DNA of 64,000 nucleotides from Margaritifera margaritifera (GCA_029931535.1 JAQPZY010000809.1:1-64000), one strand, 5' to 3'; numbered from the stretch's first letter, positions 20,765 through 33,539 are shown. Notes: generated by a model not told the origin, from the letters alone. A program made the numbers and translations.

Positions 20765-20998
20765 ACTATCTTATATACTTTTGGTACTTTGATATCTTAT
20801 ATACTTTTGGTACTTTGATATCTTATATACTTTTGGTACTTTGATATATTATATACTTTTGGTACTTTGATATCTTATATACTTTTGGTACTTTGATATC
20901 TTATATACTTTTGGTACTTTGATATATTATATACTTTTGGTACTTTGATATCTTATATACTTTTGGTACTTTGATATATTATATACTTTTGGTATATA
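20765..20998 (+). repeat. 26-bp minisatellite, about 9 copies
   Basis: Unit GATATCTTATATACTTTTGG plus TACTTT, alternating between ATATCTT and ATATATT variants. Inside MULE-1, directly after the transposase relic. Confidence 0.95.
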
Positions 20999-21799
20999 CT
21001 TGTCCAATCAAGTAAAGAGTAAATAATTCGTATAAATTTAAGTTAAAGTTTATTTTGCTTTTTATTATTATTCAAATAAATACAAACGAAACTAAAAATT
21101 AATGTAAGAGCTGTGATAAATACTGCTAAAAGATCCAAACCTGAATACTGAAATATACTTCCGTGGAGATTTCGTCATAAACAGGCTGTGGTGTATATAA
21201 ATGTGAATCAGGCACATGATTGTTTTCGGTTGGATTTATTGGAATAAATCAATTAAACACATATGGTTAACGACAGACTGTCGACTTATTATTTTTCATA
21301 CAAGCACTTATTAATTTCGCATATAAGACAACACCTTCCTCAAACAAACAAATACAAAAAAACTTTATTTTGTCCTTGCTCATTAAAATGCACGTTGTTT
21401 GCATCATAGTCTTTTGGGAATCTAACATTCGGTCTAATGAATCCAACATTCAGCCTTGAAACCAGTTTACTTATTTTTGTGTCTTTGAGCATTAAATGAA
21501 TTCTTTGTCAATTCCGAATCTATTATGAATACTCCCCATTCACATATTTCCAAGAAGAAGACTTTCTTAATACCCTTATAATCAACTGTCATATCATCAA
21601 AAGCAGTATATAAGTACATGTTTCACTATTGCCAAATATTTGGAAACCTTTTAAACAAAAATTAAATTAAATGCTATTTATTTGTCAAAAACTATATCAT
21701 TAAAAGTTTAAGTAAATATGTAATATAATGTCGGCGAATACTTTTGATACTTTTCACTTTCATTCTGTGTATATATTACTACTATTATATTTTTATTAG

Positions 21800-22042
21800 A
21801 TCTGTCGAATCAAGTACGACCGAGTAACGTCATTACACGAATTGTGCTATAAATAGGAAAAAAGTAACTAATTCGTATCAAAATAACATAAATCATATTT
21901 TAATTTGCTTTATATTATTTTTCAAACAAAAATAAATCATAATTCCTGTATGTACACCGATATATACACCGAGAACACGTAAATACATGTGTATTTCGGT
22001 GTATTTCGGTTTTTCAGTGTATTTCGGTGTTTCTAGTAACCC
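21800..22042 (-). repeat. MULE-1 right terminal inverted repeat
   Basis: Reverse complement of the left repeat, with indels. Ends CTAGTAACCC directly before the target duplication. Confidence 0.88.
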
Positions 22043-22065
22043 GTATAAACACTCACATATTTTAG

Positions 22066-22138
22066 GCATTTAGACATAAAAATTGGTCAGAGGAGATGAT
22101 CAAGACAGCTCGTCTATGTAGTGTTCATTTTATTACAG
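22066..22138 (+). CDS. THAP domain exon (CxxH part)
   Basis: Acceptor ATATTTTAG before 22066, donor ACAG/GTACATG at 22139, phase 0 to phase 1. Reads AFRHKNWSEEMIKTARLCSVHFIT: the invariant Trp, the R-L-C-S-x-H-F motif with the third Cys and the zinc His. THAP domains bind specific DNA sites in transcription factors and P-element-type transposases. Phase and motif order match the upstream exon. The MULE target duplication ends only 14 bp before this exon. Confidence 0.68.
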
Positions 22139-22818
22139 GTACATGTATTTAAATATTGGTTGCTACAAAACCAAAATTGTTTTTATTTTTTTATTACCCA
22201 TCATACTGATAATTTGTTGATTTTATTACCTTACTGAACAAAATATCCAAGTGTTAAAAATAATGTCAACACAGTACTTAGAATTTCTGTAACATTTTGA
22301 CAAGAGGAGTTACATCTAAACATACTAATGTATGTAACATGTAAGACTAAATACTGAAACCATTCCTGACTGACAATATTGTTAAACATTAATTTTGTTT
22401 TCTCTGAAAAGTAACAATAAGATTTTCAAACAAATAACGACAAAAATGGCATCATCATCAGGGATATCATGATATCTCTGTCTGTCCATTACTGCATCTC
22501 CTCCCGAAACCACTGTGTAGAAATTCCTGAAACATAGTACATGTAGTTAAGTTGACGCTACATTTTGACCATTAGTAAGAGGGGTGTCATTAATGACTCC
22601 TGCACCTGGCATCCCAGGGAGCCATAGGTCAGATATATACAAATTTAATTTAGAATTACATTTTCAAATATTTGACAGATTTTGCTTATGTCCCCCTGGT
22701 CACCCGTTAAGGAAGGGGGGGGGGGGGGGGCTTGAAATATGCAATAAAAAGCATGGGGATTTTCAATGGCAAGCCATTACAGTTTTTCTATTTTGCATTT
22801 TCACTTTTTTCAGGAGAG

Positions 22819-22916
22819 AGACCAATGACCAAAATCATCCTGATTTTGCCCCAAACATATTTGAATACACAGCTTCCAACCAGCTAGGATCTACAAAGAA
22901 AGTTCAGCGCCTCTAA
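22819..22916 (+). CDS. THAP gene, exon with AVPTxF-like box
   Basis: Reads TNDQNHPDFAPNIFEYTASN; PDFAPNIF corresponds to the conserved P-D-x-x-P-x-x-F (AVPTLF) box that closes a THAP domain. To keep phase 1 from the previous exon the acceptor must be the AG at 22817-22818; the more obvious TTTTTTCAG at 22813 would put this exon out of frame, implying either the alternative acceptor or a 1-base lesion. The frame stops at TAA 22914-22916; another frame reads on as SKDLNTEQLQQKQLTEIPAE to about 23036, so a second frameshift is possible. Confidence 0.5.
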
Positions 22917-23034
22917 AGATTTAAACACAGAGCAACTACAACAGAAGCAACTGACAGAAATACCAGCAGAGACCATGGATACAGAATCTGACAGCCAGAC
23001 CATCATGGAGGTCAGTGAAGATAGACAATTAAGA

Positions 23035-23152
<118 letters not shown>

Positions 23153-26100
23153 AATGTTTTAATTTGAAGAAATATTACTTTTAAAGCTAGATAACACTAT
23201 CAGTAGGATAAACTTTGAAATGACTCAAACTCAAGTTAATTATGAAACACAATTATTCTTCTCTGTACACATGGAAAGATGATATTACGGTTGTGAAGAA
23301 AACAGTGAATTTAAGTTAAGTTATAGTTTAAAACACCATTTAAAAAGTGGGCATAATAAGAGTGCATTTCATTCATTTATTTATTGTTGGTGAACTAAAA
23401 AAATACATGAACTTACACAAATGTTAATTCAACTGCATTGAGCATAAATATAAGATTCAATTTGACAAAACGACAAAAAAAACTTTCTGTGGCATCCTTA
23501 TAACTAAATACAATATTTTTCTTTTGCAGCAACGTCATGTTTCTGCTGTCTAGGTAATGGTAAAGATCCCTTCTTGGGCCTACAGAAATTGATACCTGAC
23601 AACAGTTCTGGATCTATGTACAATAAATGTCATAAAAGAAAATCTTACTTTTTTACTTTTATTTCAGACAACTGTATATATTTCATCACCAATTTTGTTC
23701 AACTGCCTTAACTGCCCAAAGTTATATTGCTTACTATTAGATTTCTTATCTTTCATTCAAATTTAATTCAAAGTATATGGCATAGATTTTGGAATGTTGG
23801 AGAAGAATCTTAATAATATGCATTTTAATTTTGTTTAATATCATCTTTTATCCTCTAAAAATTTTATAACATTTAGTTGAACTATTTACAAGTATTTTTG
23901 TAATTTGAGCCCTGATGAATCATCATTGTAGTTCAGCAGCAATAAACTTGGCCATTGTAGTGATATTTAACAACAATGTAGAATTACTGTACATGTAACA
24001 TAAATTATGTGAGCTTTATCAGGGTGAGAGATACAATTTAATATAATGGGGAAGGGGGTCAATAAGGCCAAAAAAATGGTGGTCACTGAGGGAAGGTGGA
24101 ATCAGGTTACTAAATATCATTCTTGTTCAAATTTCAGTAGCCATCTTGGCAATGGTAGTTGTAGGTAATCAAATGGTTGCCAGTTGTAATTGACTAACCA
24201 ACCAACAATGCCTTTCATGGCCAATTCCAGGATGTGGAACTGCAGGATTCAACTTAATGTACAAAAATATTGCACCAAAAAAATCAACAGAATGCACAAA
24301 AATCATGCACCATATTTTCAAATCTTATCTTAATTTCTGCATTAAATTCTTCCCATTCTTTCAAGTGCTGGAGAGAACTTTGCCCTTAAATTTTTAGTAC
24401 TAATGTGTACTCTTTTTTTTATTTAGTTATAATTCTGCTATTGATATTCCTTATAGGAACATGAAAATAATGAGTTACTGTTAATGAATTACATGGATAT
24501 CAATTTTTGTAGTTTTTGCAAAAAATGATATTTCTATCTGTATTTACATTGGTACATTGGGAAACAGGTCATAATTTTTTCTACAGAAGGATAATTGTTC
24601 ATTGAGTCTTTGAATGCATGGTTTGTAGCAACCACAAAATTATGAAAATTGGTATCCGACAAAAAATAGTGAGTTCATTTTGTAAATGCTTATATAATAA
24701 GTATTATTACTGCAATTAGTACAAATATTGTCTTGTATGTATCATAAACTGCCAGTGAGAGTATTTCTCTCGTGATAAGGCCAGGTGGTTTAAAAGTATA
24801 GTAGGTGTACAGAATCCCCCAATTTTTCATAATTGTGTCCACATGTGTGGTGAGGGTCTTTTCATAAATAGCTGGCTTATCATTAGATAATTACAGTATT
24901 ATTGATAGAAATATAATTTCCAAAGGAAATAAAACACAAAAATATTGATAGTTTTGTCAGTAATGATGTTAGTTTTTCTTTGCCAAATCTCATAACCAGT
25001 GTATAGTCTAAACATAGTTTGTATAGTTTCTGCAATTAGGTGATGAATATTAAACATGTATTGTTTATCTAAACAATAGCTATTCATGATTTTGTAATGT
25101 TGTTTTCCTTTGATTCTAGATCTGATACACAACTGGAGTGGTCAGGGCCCGGATGTTGAATAATTATGTAATAAAATATTGTATTATTGTACTTTTGAAT
25201 CTTCTATTTTATCTATCACAAAAGATATACATAACATTTGGTTTCTGTATGCATATCAATCACTTCATGTCATCAATGGCTTATTCTGCACCAAATTGCT
25301 AAATTAATAAAGAATAAGTGTGTTAGATTGGGGATAATAGTCTTGAGATAGAGGAATCATGGTACAGTAGCGGATATCCATTTTCCAGCTCACCTTATTT
25401 ATTACCTTTGATGTGTTACAGTAACACCACAATAACATCCTCAAATACAAGGCTGATATCTCTTATTGAAAATCTACATACAATTATTGAACTCATCTTC
25501 TAACACATAATAAGCATCATTTGTACATTTTTATTTTTGATTCCACATGCAACATAAACATCAAGGTATACCTACATGACTGCATGCAGAATCAAGTCTG
25601 TGTTAAATAAAAAGATATACAGTGGATTAATAAATTAGGAGAGTTAACACTGTGGATTGGGGGGGGGGGGGGAGAAGAGGAATTTAAGAATGTAGAATCT
25701 TTATTAGGGATTTCTTGGCGGAATTCCCATTCAGAAAATCACTATGCTACTGTACCTTACAAATAACTATTATCCTACTTGAAATGGTGTAACAAACAGC
25801 ATTTTGATTGGCTCATTACTACATATTAGCTAGACTGTTCCTTTTGGGGTTTTTTTTGTATGTTGTCACTACATACACGACATCACATCAGTTGCTATTT
25901 TTCTATCAGTTTAATATCAGAACTTAGGTTATCTTATCTCTCAACCATATTTCAAATCTTATTAAATCCTTATAAAGATACCAAAATTTGTAATTGATAC
26001 TTTTCCCCTGTGAAACTTCATCTGTACTAAGTTCCTTTAAAAGCAAATTATTTTTTAAACTCTGGAATGTGAGGGAAAAGCAAATAGTGTATCGGTGTGG

Positions 26101-26320
26101 AATAAAAAAAATTACAACCCCAGATTAATACTAGTAATTCATGGTCAGTAATTTGGCAAACCCTCATTCTGTCCACAAATTATGAGCGATTGGGTGTGAT
26201 TTTCCTTTCCTATACTTGTGTCAGATCTTAGGGTCCCAAAAGGATAACCCAGTCATTTCCCAAAGTGCTAAATTCAAATACTTATTCATGTACTGGTCAT
26301 GTACTTTAGTTGCTACCCGA
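23153..26320. other. AT-rich non-coding DNA
   Basis: No convincing gene. Contains a G14 tract (25659-25672) and an 11-bp inverted repeat GGTACAGTAGC / GCTACTGTACC (25361 and 25747) that might mark a small element; only short chance open frames otherwise. Confidence 0.5.
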
Positions 26321-26597
26321 TCATTATTTCCCATGTACGTTCAGCGGTCCAAATCTGCATTTAATGAAACAAACCCCGATTTTAAACGAGATAATGGCAT
26401 TGTTATATATAATGAAATGAAATGATGTAAAACTGTTTATCTCATGCACCGTTGTGCAAAATTTAAATAGTTTACTTTATTGTATTGTGAAATAATAAAA
26501 TTAATAAAATGCTAAGTCTCCCCAAACCCCACCCCAACTCTCGTTCTGTCTCTCTCTGTTGGTTGGTCTGTCTCAGAATATCAGTTTTACCACTGTA

Positions 26598-26598
<1 letters not shown>

Positions 26599-26645
<47 letters not shown>
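26599..26645. repeat. (CT)n microsatellite
   Basis: CT dinucleotides after CCAC and CTC-rich sequence. Confidence 0.97.
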
Positions 26646-26646
<1 letters not shown>

Positions 26647-26879
26647 ACCATCGTCGCAAGCTACGGGTGAAAATCCGTGAAAAAACGAGCGTAGCGGATT
26701 TTCGCCTGTCATGCGACAATGTCGTTAGATCTATAAAAATGGTAAAATTAACAGATAAACCGACCAACGGAAAGGGGAAAGAAATAGATGGAGGATAAAA
26801 ACAATCTTATGGTCAGTAGCAATGTTAAATAAAGTATAATAAGGACTTAGATCAACTGTAAATAAATTTAAATGTTTTA

Positions 26880-28370
26880 ATTACCTCTTGTTGGCTCGTC
26901 ATTTAGCTTAGTCTATATTCCACACTCGTTTCAATAAACTCGACGGTGACTGAATGCCTGCGCGTTCAGTGTTCAAGAAGCTGACCATGCTGTGTTTGTA
27001 GTGCTCTACTTTCTTCACCTAAACCATCTTTCATGTTTAAATCATACTACGTATGTCTTATATTTATGTAATCAATATGAATGAAAACAGAAGCTAAAAA
27101 AAAGAGAAAAGAATACATTTGCAAAGAGAATTGTGAATAGCCGCAATAGGTACAGAAGTACATTTTGTAGCGGACACACTGGGCAAGGATGTGAAGCTTT
27201 CACTCACTCTGTCAATACACAGTATCCTATAGTCAATCTTAACTCCGCTGTAAATGCAAGTATGTGTATTTGTATGTGATATAAATAAAATATATGTATA
27301 GTATGTATCTTTGATATACCACTCGTTGTATAAATTTTTTATTAAAAGGAAACTCGGCGAGCCTCGTTTCCTTGTAATGAAATATTTATACATCTCGTGG
27401 TATAAGCCAGTTGAAGTTGTTTTATCTTCTGAAATTTTCCATAATCAGTTATTTAAATAGCGCGCGAAATCTAGGGTTGTGCTAACCACAATGGGCGTAT
27501 TTTTATAAAGGCGGTAGATATGTTTAATCCTGATTGGCTACACTAAATAAGGGGTGAGTTTCCCAGACGAAATTTCATGTTTTAAATATTCCACATCGCA
27601 AAATTTAATCAGTCCAAGTTTTCATGCGAAAGGCTGGATGAGATCTTGACTCCGAGCAGAATAAGGCGAAATTCTCTCGTATAAACAATTGTTCAAGGGA
27701 CAGGTGTCTGGAAGTTGAGGGGCACGATTCTGGCGGTAGAAGCGAATGAGTCTTGAAAGCACAAGGGGAAATGAGCTTCACCTAATTACCCATCCACATA
27801 TCCACCTACCTACCTACCTACAAAGCCAACCATCGATGGACGTATAAGCATCAACGTAGAGGGTAGAGAGAAGCGGCATCCCACACAAAGTTTGAGGACC
27901 GAAAGAGGCTAGATAAGAGAGAGTGAGAAGAAAGAAGGGAGAACATCAATCTTGACCTGACAGCAATATTGAATTTGGAGTGACAAGCAATAACAAGGCT
28001 ATGCAGGCTTGCTGGGCAATTGATTCGATTGTTCTCTCGATTCCATGATGAACTAAGTCTATCGTTTTAAACAGATCGGCTAATTACATACTTATATTTG
28101 TGTTGAAATTCGGTAAATGATTTAAAAAAGAAGTGAATCTTTCTAATGTTATGTATTATCTCAATCTGTTTTATGTAATTGATTAAATTGTTATATTTCA
28201 TGTACGGGGGCTCGTGTTATTCTGTTCTATATATCTGCTCAGATCTCTATTTATCCCATCTATAAAATTTCATATCTTATTTCACTATTTACTCGATCCG
28301 GGCAATAACACCGAGGTCGATCATCCTCTAGATAACGATAACCAACCAAATCGTACACCTGTAACGAGAG
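26880..28370. other. Non-coding, CpG-richer stretch
   Basis: No gene seen. Compared with its neighbours it has more CpG (GCGCGCGAAATC at about 27468, GGCGTAT, GGCGGTAG) and an inverted CCAAT box in CTGATTGGCTAC (about 27530), so it may be an active promoter or 5' exon of a host gene. A CCTACCTACCTACC run lies at about 27808. I see no ATG-linked open frame to support a product. Confidence 0.3.
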
Positions 28371-28377
28371 GCGCGTT

Positions 28378-28461
<84 letters not shown>
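28378..28461. repeat. Compound (CA)n(TA)n microsatellite
   Basis: CA repeats to about 28404, then TA repeats. Confidence 0.97.
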
Positions 28462-28464
<3 letters not shown>

Positions 28465-28469
28465 TCTCA

Positions 28470-29960
28470 GTATGCTAATGTTTTTTCGTCTCTATATAAT
28501 GGTCTGAGTATGTTAATGACTTTTTATAGAAGTATATTTACATAGAATGCATCTTTATAATAAATAAACCTTATCTACTAAAACAATGAGCACCGTAAGT
28601 TATTTTCATTAGCTGAATTTATAATGTATTATTTTATTGTATGCACATTATTATTGAAAATGAATTGGCAAAACCCGTTTGATCAACGCCGCTACAATTA
28701 AAGCACTATTTATGTCATTGGCCAATTTACGGAATTTAATACCATTCTAGAACACAAAATATATTGCCGACTTAAAATAACTTTGTGATCTTTGGTTACA
28801 TGAAGTGTTATTATTATGTGTGTTTAATACAATAAATTATCTTTTCAGAAATCAATATTTAATGGGTTAAATATGTGCTTTAAATGAAATATTTTCAGAT
28901 GTTTTAAAGGTTAAAATGCAAATAAGTTGGTTTACTGGTTCGAGATTTTACTCAAAAGATAAAAATTTAACTATAACAGTAAAGTACGTTATACTATTGT
29001 GTTACTCATCAATGACTCTTTATTCAACATTTTTGGGAGGAAATATAATGCGAAGAAAGCACGATTTGATTGAAAAATCAATAAAAAAACATGCGTAAAT
29101 TTAGTAATAACTACTACATACACACACGAATAAATGCTACTGCATGGGCCATGTTTTCACGATTTTTTGCAGTTAATAATTTGCATAATATTAAATGATT
29201 CATTATGAATTCACAGAAAACAAATAACTTACTGTGCTATAAACAAAGATTTGTAAAATATATTTCATCTTTCAACAGAGATAACAACTCCATTTATCAT
29301 TTTCTTTATTTTAATTATTACGAGGTCCACAAGAGTAGCAGAATATAGACGTATAATAAATACTGTATTCAATTAAATCATAAATTTGATAGAACCACAG
29401 TTTAATTTTTTAGTATAATATAAATAAACCAGAATTTGACCCCCCCCCCCCGAAAAAACAACGTGCACAAAGGTGAATGAGCTGCTTTGAAAGTATTTCA
29501 CTATTAAATTGCCGATGCAAGATAAACATCATTATAACAACGCCATTATCTCGAGTAAAATCGGGGTTTTGTTTAATTAAATAAATATTTGAACTGCTGA
29601 ACGTACCTGGGAAATAATGAGAAATATCATATTTTAAACAAATGTAAATATCACTTTTAAATCCAAGACGAAACTTAATAATATTTCACATGGTCCAAAT
29701 CAGCCTGGCATTTGGTCCGAATCAGCCCGTAATTTGGTCCGAATCAGCCACGGTCCGAATCAGTCATGGTCCGAATCAGCCAGCATCCCCCCACCCCCCA
29801 TGTAATTCAAAATAAAACAATACTAAACCGTAATTATTTTTTTTGTGCCCTTGCTTTGCTGGTGCCCTAAGCACGTGCTTAGTCTGCCTATTGGGAAATC
29901 CAGCACTGTAATGGACAAATATTTATTATCTATAAGTAACTTTTAAATCGTAAACAGGCT
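28470..29960. other. AT-rich non-coding DNA with short repeats
   Basis: No gene seen. Includes a C12 tract (29440-29451) and a cluster of five GGTCCGAATCAGCC-like units at 29691-29784. Confidence 0.5.
29691..29784. repeat. GGTCCGAATCAGCC tandem cluster
   Basis: Five units of GGTCCRAATCAGYC separated by 3-8 variable bases, at irregular spacing of about 16-22 bp. Confidence 0.85.
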
Positions 29961-29973
29961 CTTGCCACCCAGC

Positions 29974-30060
29974 GTCCTGGTAAATACCACTAAGAACTAC
30001 TAAGAGGCACTAAGTAGATATCAAAGCACTTATTAAACAAAATACAATTAAAATTCATGT
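29974..30060 (+). repeat. MULE-2 left terminal inverted repeat
   Basis: Pairs with 32090-32180. The right arm holds one extra CTTAGTGCTTCTTGATGCCT-like unit, so the CTAAGAGGCA motif is itself repeated. Confidence 0.8.
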
Positions 30061-30516
30061 TAATCACTGTTAATTTCATGAATAACCATATTATTTTCAG
30101 CAAATTTCGCAAAAGACAACCCTTTACGGAGTGGACTATAAAGTGTAACCCACACCCGTACCAAAAATCACCGTACCCAAAACACATTATCGTAGATAAA
30201 TCTGGTAATTAATCACAAAAAAGAATATTATATTTGGTAGGAATACCGTTATATAAGTAATGTTTAAGAAAATATATATCTTTTTAATTTTTCTCGTATT
30301 TTACCTGGAATAATGTGTTTTCTGGGGACTAAAATTTGTAACCCAAACAAGACAAATTTATTACTGATGTCACGAAAACGATATTATAAAAGGTTTCTTT
30401 ATGGCTATAAACATATTAAAGCAAAAACAGTAATTTAAATATATGTATTTTAATTGCATAAGTTTTGTCTATTTTATATTGTGCAGTTCATCTTTTAAGT
30501 TCGGAATAATTTTTAA

Positions 30517-31786
30517 AGGAAAAATTCAATTGGAAACTGCAGCAGACACATATGAAAAACTTACAAATGAGTTAGATGATTAAATAACACTTTTCAAGAA
30601 ATGTGCACCAGTGTCGGAACTACAGATAAAGGATGCAGAGGCACTAAAAGGCAAAATAAATGAGGCCGACAAAATACTGAAAGTGCTGCAGCTACTCAAC
30701 ACACATTCTTATGTAGCTGAAACCATCCATGCCAGAGATCTACCAAAACCAATAATCATTTGTTATACCAAATAACAACTTACTGACTTGCGATCCTATC
30801 TGCAGTCTAACTTTGACGTGATCGGAATCTACCGAACTTTCGTGTTTGGGCCGTGTTATGTTACAATACTTGTCTATAAGAGACACAAGGTTGTCAGAAG
30901 AGAGTCTGGGGAACCACCAATAATGTTGGGGCCTTTAATGTTACATTGGGACGGTAAACTTCTTCTTACTGCAGATTTTCTGCACACCTGAAGGGAAATT
31001 TAGGACTGGAATTGACTCAGATAGAAATGCTGATTTGTACTGATGACGAAAAAGCCATGACCAATGCCATTGATATGACATTAACGCGGAGAAAAGAAAA
31101 CTGTGTACTAAACATGTAAAGGACAACATAACACGGCATATGACTGACAAAATACCAAAAAGCACCAAAGAAAGAACAGAAATTGTAAAAGAAATTTTTG
31201 GTCCACCAGGAGTAGCACATGCAAATGACAGCATGGAGTTCGATGAAAGAAATGACATATTAAAGGAAAAATTAAGAAATGACCATGAAGACTTTCTTGA
31301 GTATTACGAGAAATACGTAGAAAGAAAAAATACAGACCTCTGTATCGATGACAAAAACGAGCATGGACTAATAATAACACAGAGTCCACGAATCACCGGC
31401 TGAAAATCGCCATAAATTGGAACCCTAAGAAAACTGACGATCTTGTTCTAGAGCTCTACAAAGTTGTACGAGTCCAGATGACATATATGCGGCGCGCCCT
31501 CTGTGGTACAGGCAACTTCAGCTTGGCTCCAAGATTTGGCAAGTATAAACTGGCGCCAGCAGTGTGGCATGCCATGTCAGAAGATGAAAAACAGGCATAC
31601 TTTAAAAAGTTCTTGATTGTTCAAACAAGAGAACAAAAACATGAGAATGTCACCTCTTCCGATGGTCAGCATACTGTGAAAAGTACACAAAACGTCGCCA
31701 AAAAGCCAAACCAAAAGACGCGAGTCAAGTCCACTGTTGGTTGTTTGTCACAATTTTTCATACCTAAACTAATTCATAAATATTAA
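30517..31786 (+). pseudogene. MULE-2 transposase (decayed)
   Basis: Reads from the N-terminal side TYEKLTNELDD (stop), KINEADKILKVLQLLNTHSY, then QLTDLRSYLQSNFDVIGIYR and GEPPIMLGPLMLHWDG; after frameshifts LICTDDEKAMTNA (catalytic Asp, about 31033-31070), CTKHVKDNITRHMTDKIP and EIFGPPGVAHANDSMEFD; then TNNNTESTNHRLKIAINWNP (the N-N-T-E-S motif with the catalytic Glu, about 31375-31430), and a long open C-terminus RALCGTGNFSLAPRFGKYKL to TAA 31786. Motif order fits MULE-domain DDE transposases. At least two stops and three frameshifts; the 3' third is well kept. Confidence 0.75.
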
Positions 31787-32089
31787 CTTCCTCCACTTGC
31801 TCACATAGTTTTGGTCGTTATTTATTGACTGTAAAATAATATTTCGGATTAGACTAGGTCTCAATAGCTGGGTCACTAATTTCTAGTGTGCACTTACGGA
31901 ACATACAACCATGATCTTCTTCACTGATGTATCTTAGCAATAACGGTGCTGATAAAACTCCCACAGATAATGAACGATAATGCTTGCAGTCTTAGCACAC
32001 ATCATACAAAGAGTTGTCTTTCTTGATTTTTTAGTCGCTGGTATCGTGATTAAAATGATTTTTGTCCATAAAATAATAAGAATTTTAAT

Positions 32090-32180
32090 TTATTTTCTTT
32101 AATAAGTGCTTTGATGACTACTTAGTGCCTCTTAGTGCTTCTTGATGCCTCTTAGTAGTTCTTAGCGGTGTTTACCAGGT
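32090..32180 (-). repeat. MULE-2 right terminal inverted repeat
   Basis: Reverse complement of 29974-30060, containing three tandem CTTAGTGCYTCTT-like units. Confidence 0.8.
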
Positions 32181-32189
32181 CCCTCCAGC

Positions 32190-32927
32190 CAGTATGCGCG
32201 CGCATCGTGTTACTTTCCAATTAAGAATTGTAGTGACGTAACGTGAAATCGGTCCATTGAAAACGTCATTCGTATGGTTGTGTAATTGATCTAGCAAATT
32301 TTTTTTTTGTTCTTTTCCTTTATGGCGAACATTTAAGGTAAGAAAACAGCTACATATTGGTGAGGAAAAAGATACAATATTCATTAATAGTAAGGTTTTT
32401 GCCAAAAAGTACTGCTTAAGAAAACAACCACTTGACTCTAGTTGACCTTAGGCTTAGTTATGCGGTGTCTCCATGCGTAGGCCCTAATAACTCTCTTTGA
32501 GGCACACGGCTAAACCAGCTGCTAAATCGAACGTTAGTGTTGTGACATGCAACCAGGCCAAGATTTCTTATGTTTTTTGGGTCGTCAGGAGTGAATACAA
32601 ATGTTTTTTAGCAGAAGAAACTCGAAGGTAAACCACCATAAAGTAATGAATGACATGCGAGGCGAACATGCATTTCAAGACAAGATTTATCGGAAAACAA
32701 AAATGATTGATAGACTCTACTAGTTTTATTTGGAAATAATGTTTGCAACTATATATTCGAAGCAATTATTAATTTCGTGTAGTATATCGAATTCAAAACG
32801 GCAGAACGTCATCTGTCTTAAATTTGGTCAAACGATCGGCAATTTGTACACACTGACTGGTTGGGCACTTGTACACATTTTGAGGCTCCTAAAGGGGTTG
32901 TTTGATGCATGTCTGCACGAAGTAAAT

Positions 32928-32930
<3 letters not shown>
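32190..32930. other. Non-coding stretch after MULE-2
   Basis: No gene seen. Has GCGCGCGC and a CRE-like TGACGTAA (about 32234), then ATGGCGAACATTTAAG before a donor-like GTAAGA (about 32338). Could be a promoter and 5' leader, but nothing downstream confirms it. Confidence 0.3.

Positions 32931-32932
<2 letters not shown>

Positions 32933-33022
<90 letters not shown>
32933..33022. repeat. (TA)n array
   Basis: 90 bp of TA; the Tyr-Ile open frames on both strands are spurious. Confidence 0.98.
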
Positions 33023-33026
<4 letters not shown>

Positions 33027-33460
33027 AAATTTGGAATTTTACAATGGGCTTCACCATCTGCCTGTCCACAAATCTTTTAAAATGCGAAAATTGTCATAAA
33101 ATTACAGCCAGTTTGTATTTGGTATTGGTTCAATCAGCTTCAATAAAGGGTTTTTGCAAGATTTGCAAAAATGCAAATTGGACTGAGAGTGAAATAAATT
33201 GACATAGCATTTTATCATATGAGTAAGGAAGCACGTGACTTTTTATTCTTCAATATGATATTGAAGGGTGTTGGCTACATCTTTCTTTTGTTTGTCATTT
33301 TGGGATGCATAATTTGCTTGGCACTGTATAGCGAAGGTTGTGCTAGAGTACGAATTAAAATTCTCTAATATTGTTTATTCATATTTAAAAATTCTGTTAG
33401 TGTTATCAAGCATTATCCTGTACGATCCAGTAATAGCACTTTTCTCTGTTTGGTGTATAT

Positions 33461-33468
<8 letters not shown>

Positions 33469-33539
<71 letters not shown>

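Larger units (their letters stand above)
19111..22042 (+). mobile_element. Mutator-like (MULE) DNA transposon, MULE-1
   Basis: Bounded by inverted repeats (19111-19344 and 21800-22042) starting GGTTACTAGAAACACCGAAA and flanked by a direct repeat GTATAAACAC (19101-19110 and 22043-22052), a 9-10 bp target duplication as expected of Mutator-type elements. It contains a decayed transposase with DDE-type motifs. It inserted into an intron of the THAP gene. Confidence 0.85.
26323..29622. repeat. Inverted repeat pair about 3.3 kb apart
   Basis: 26323 to about 26450 and about 29510-29622 are reverse complements with indels: TCATTATTTCCCATGTACGT on the left against ACGTACCTGGGAAATAATGA on the right, plus matching AAAATCGGGGTTTTG and CCATTATCTCG blocks. 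Homology stops sharply at the outer edges. No transposase or clear target duplication was found between or around them, so this may be a gutted transposon or an inverted duplicate. Confidence 0.6.
29974..32180 (+). mobile_element. Second Mutator-like transposon, MULE-2
   Basis: Inverted ends: CCTGGTAAATACCACTAAGA...GCACTAAGTAG...ATCAAAGCACTTATTAAA on the left, reverse complement ending ...TTTACCAGGT on the right. An imperfect 9-bp flanking repeat, CCACCCAGC (29965-29973) and CCCTCCAGC (32181-32189), matches at 7 of 9. It contains a MULE-type transposase relic. Its ends and coding sequence differ from MULE-1, so it belongs to another family. Confidence 0.75.

Noticed and set aside
23530..23553. 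Tiny exon between TTTTGCAG and GTAATG
   Set aside because: 24 bases with splice-like edges but no partner exon or conserved motif.
25361..25757. Small element with 11-bp inverted tips GGTACAGTAGC
   Set aside because: No target duplication, and similarity ends after about 20 bases; could be chance.
32330..32345. Start exon ATGGCGAACATTTAAG/GTAAGA
   Set aside because: Four codons before a stop; nothing downstream supports a gene.
32818..33080. Long Tyr-Ile open frames on both strands
   Set aside because: They are translations of (TA)n arrays; the same holds at 22884-23138, 28214-28507, 33340-33635, 42107-42385 and 44830-45030.
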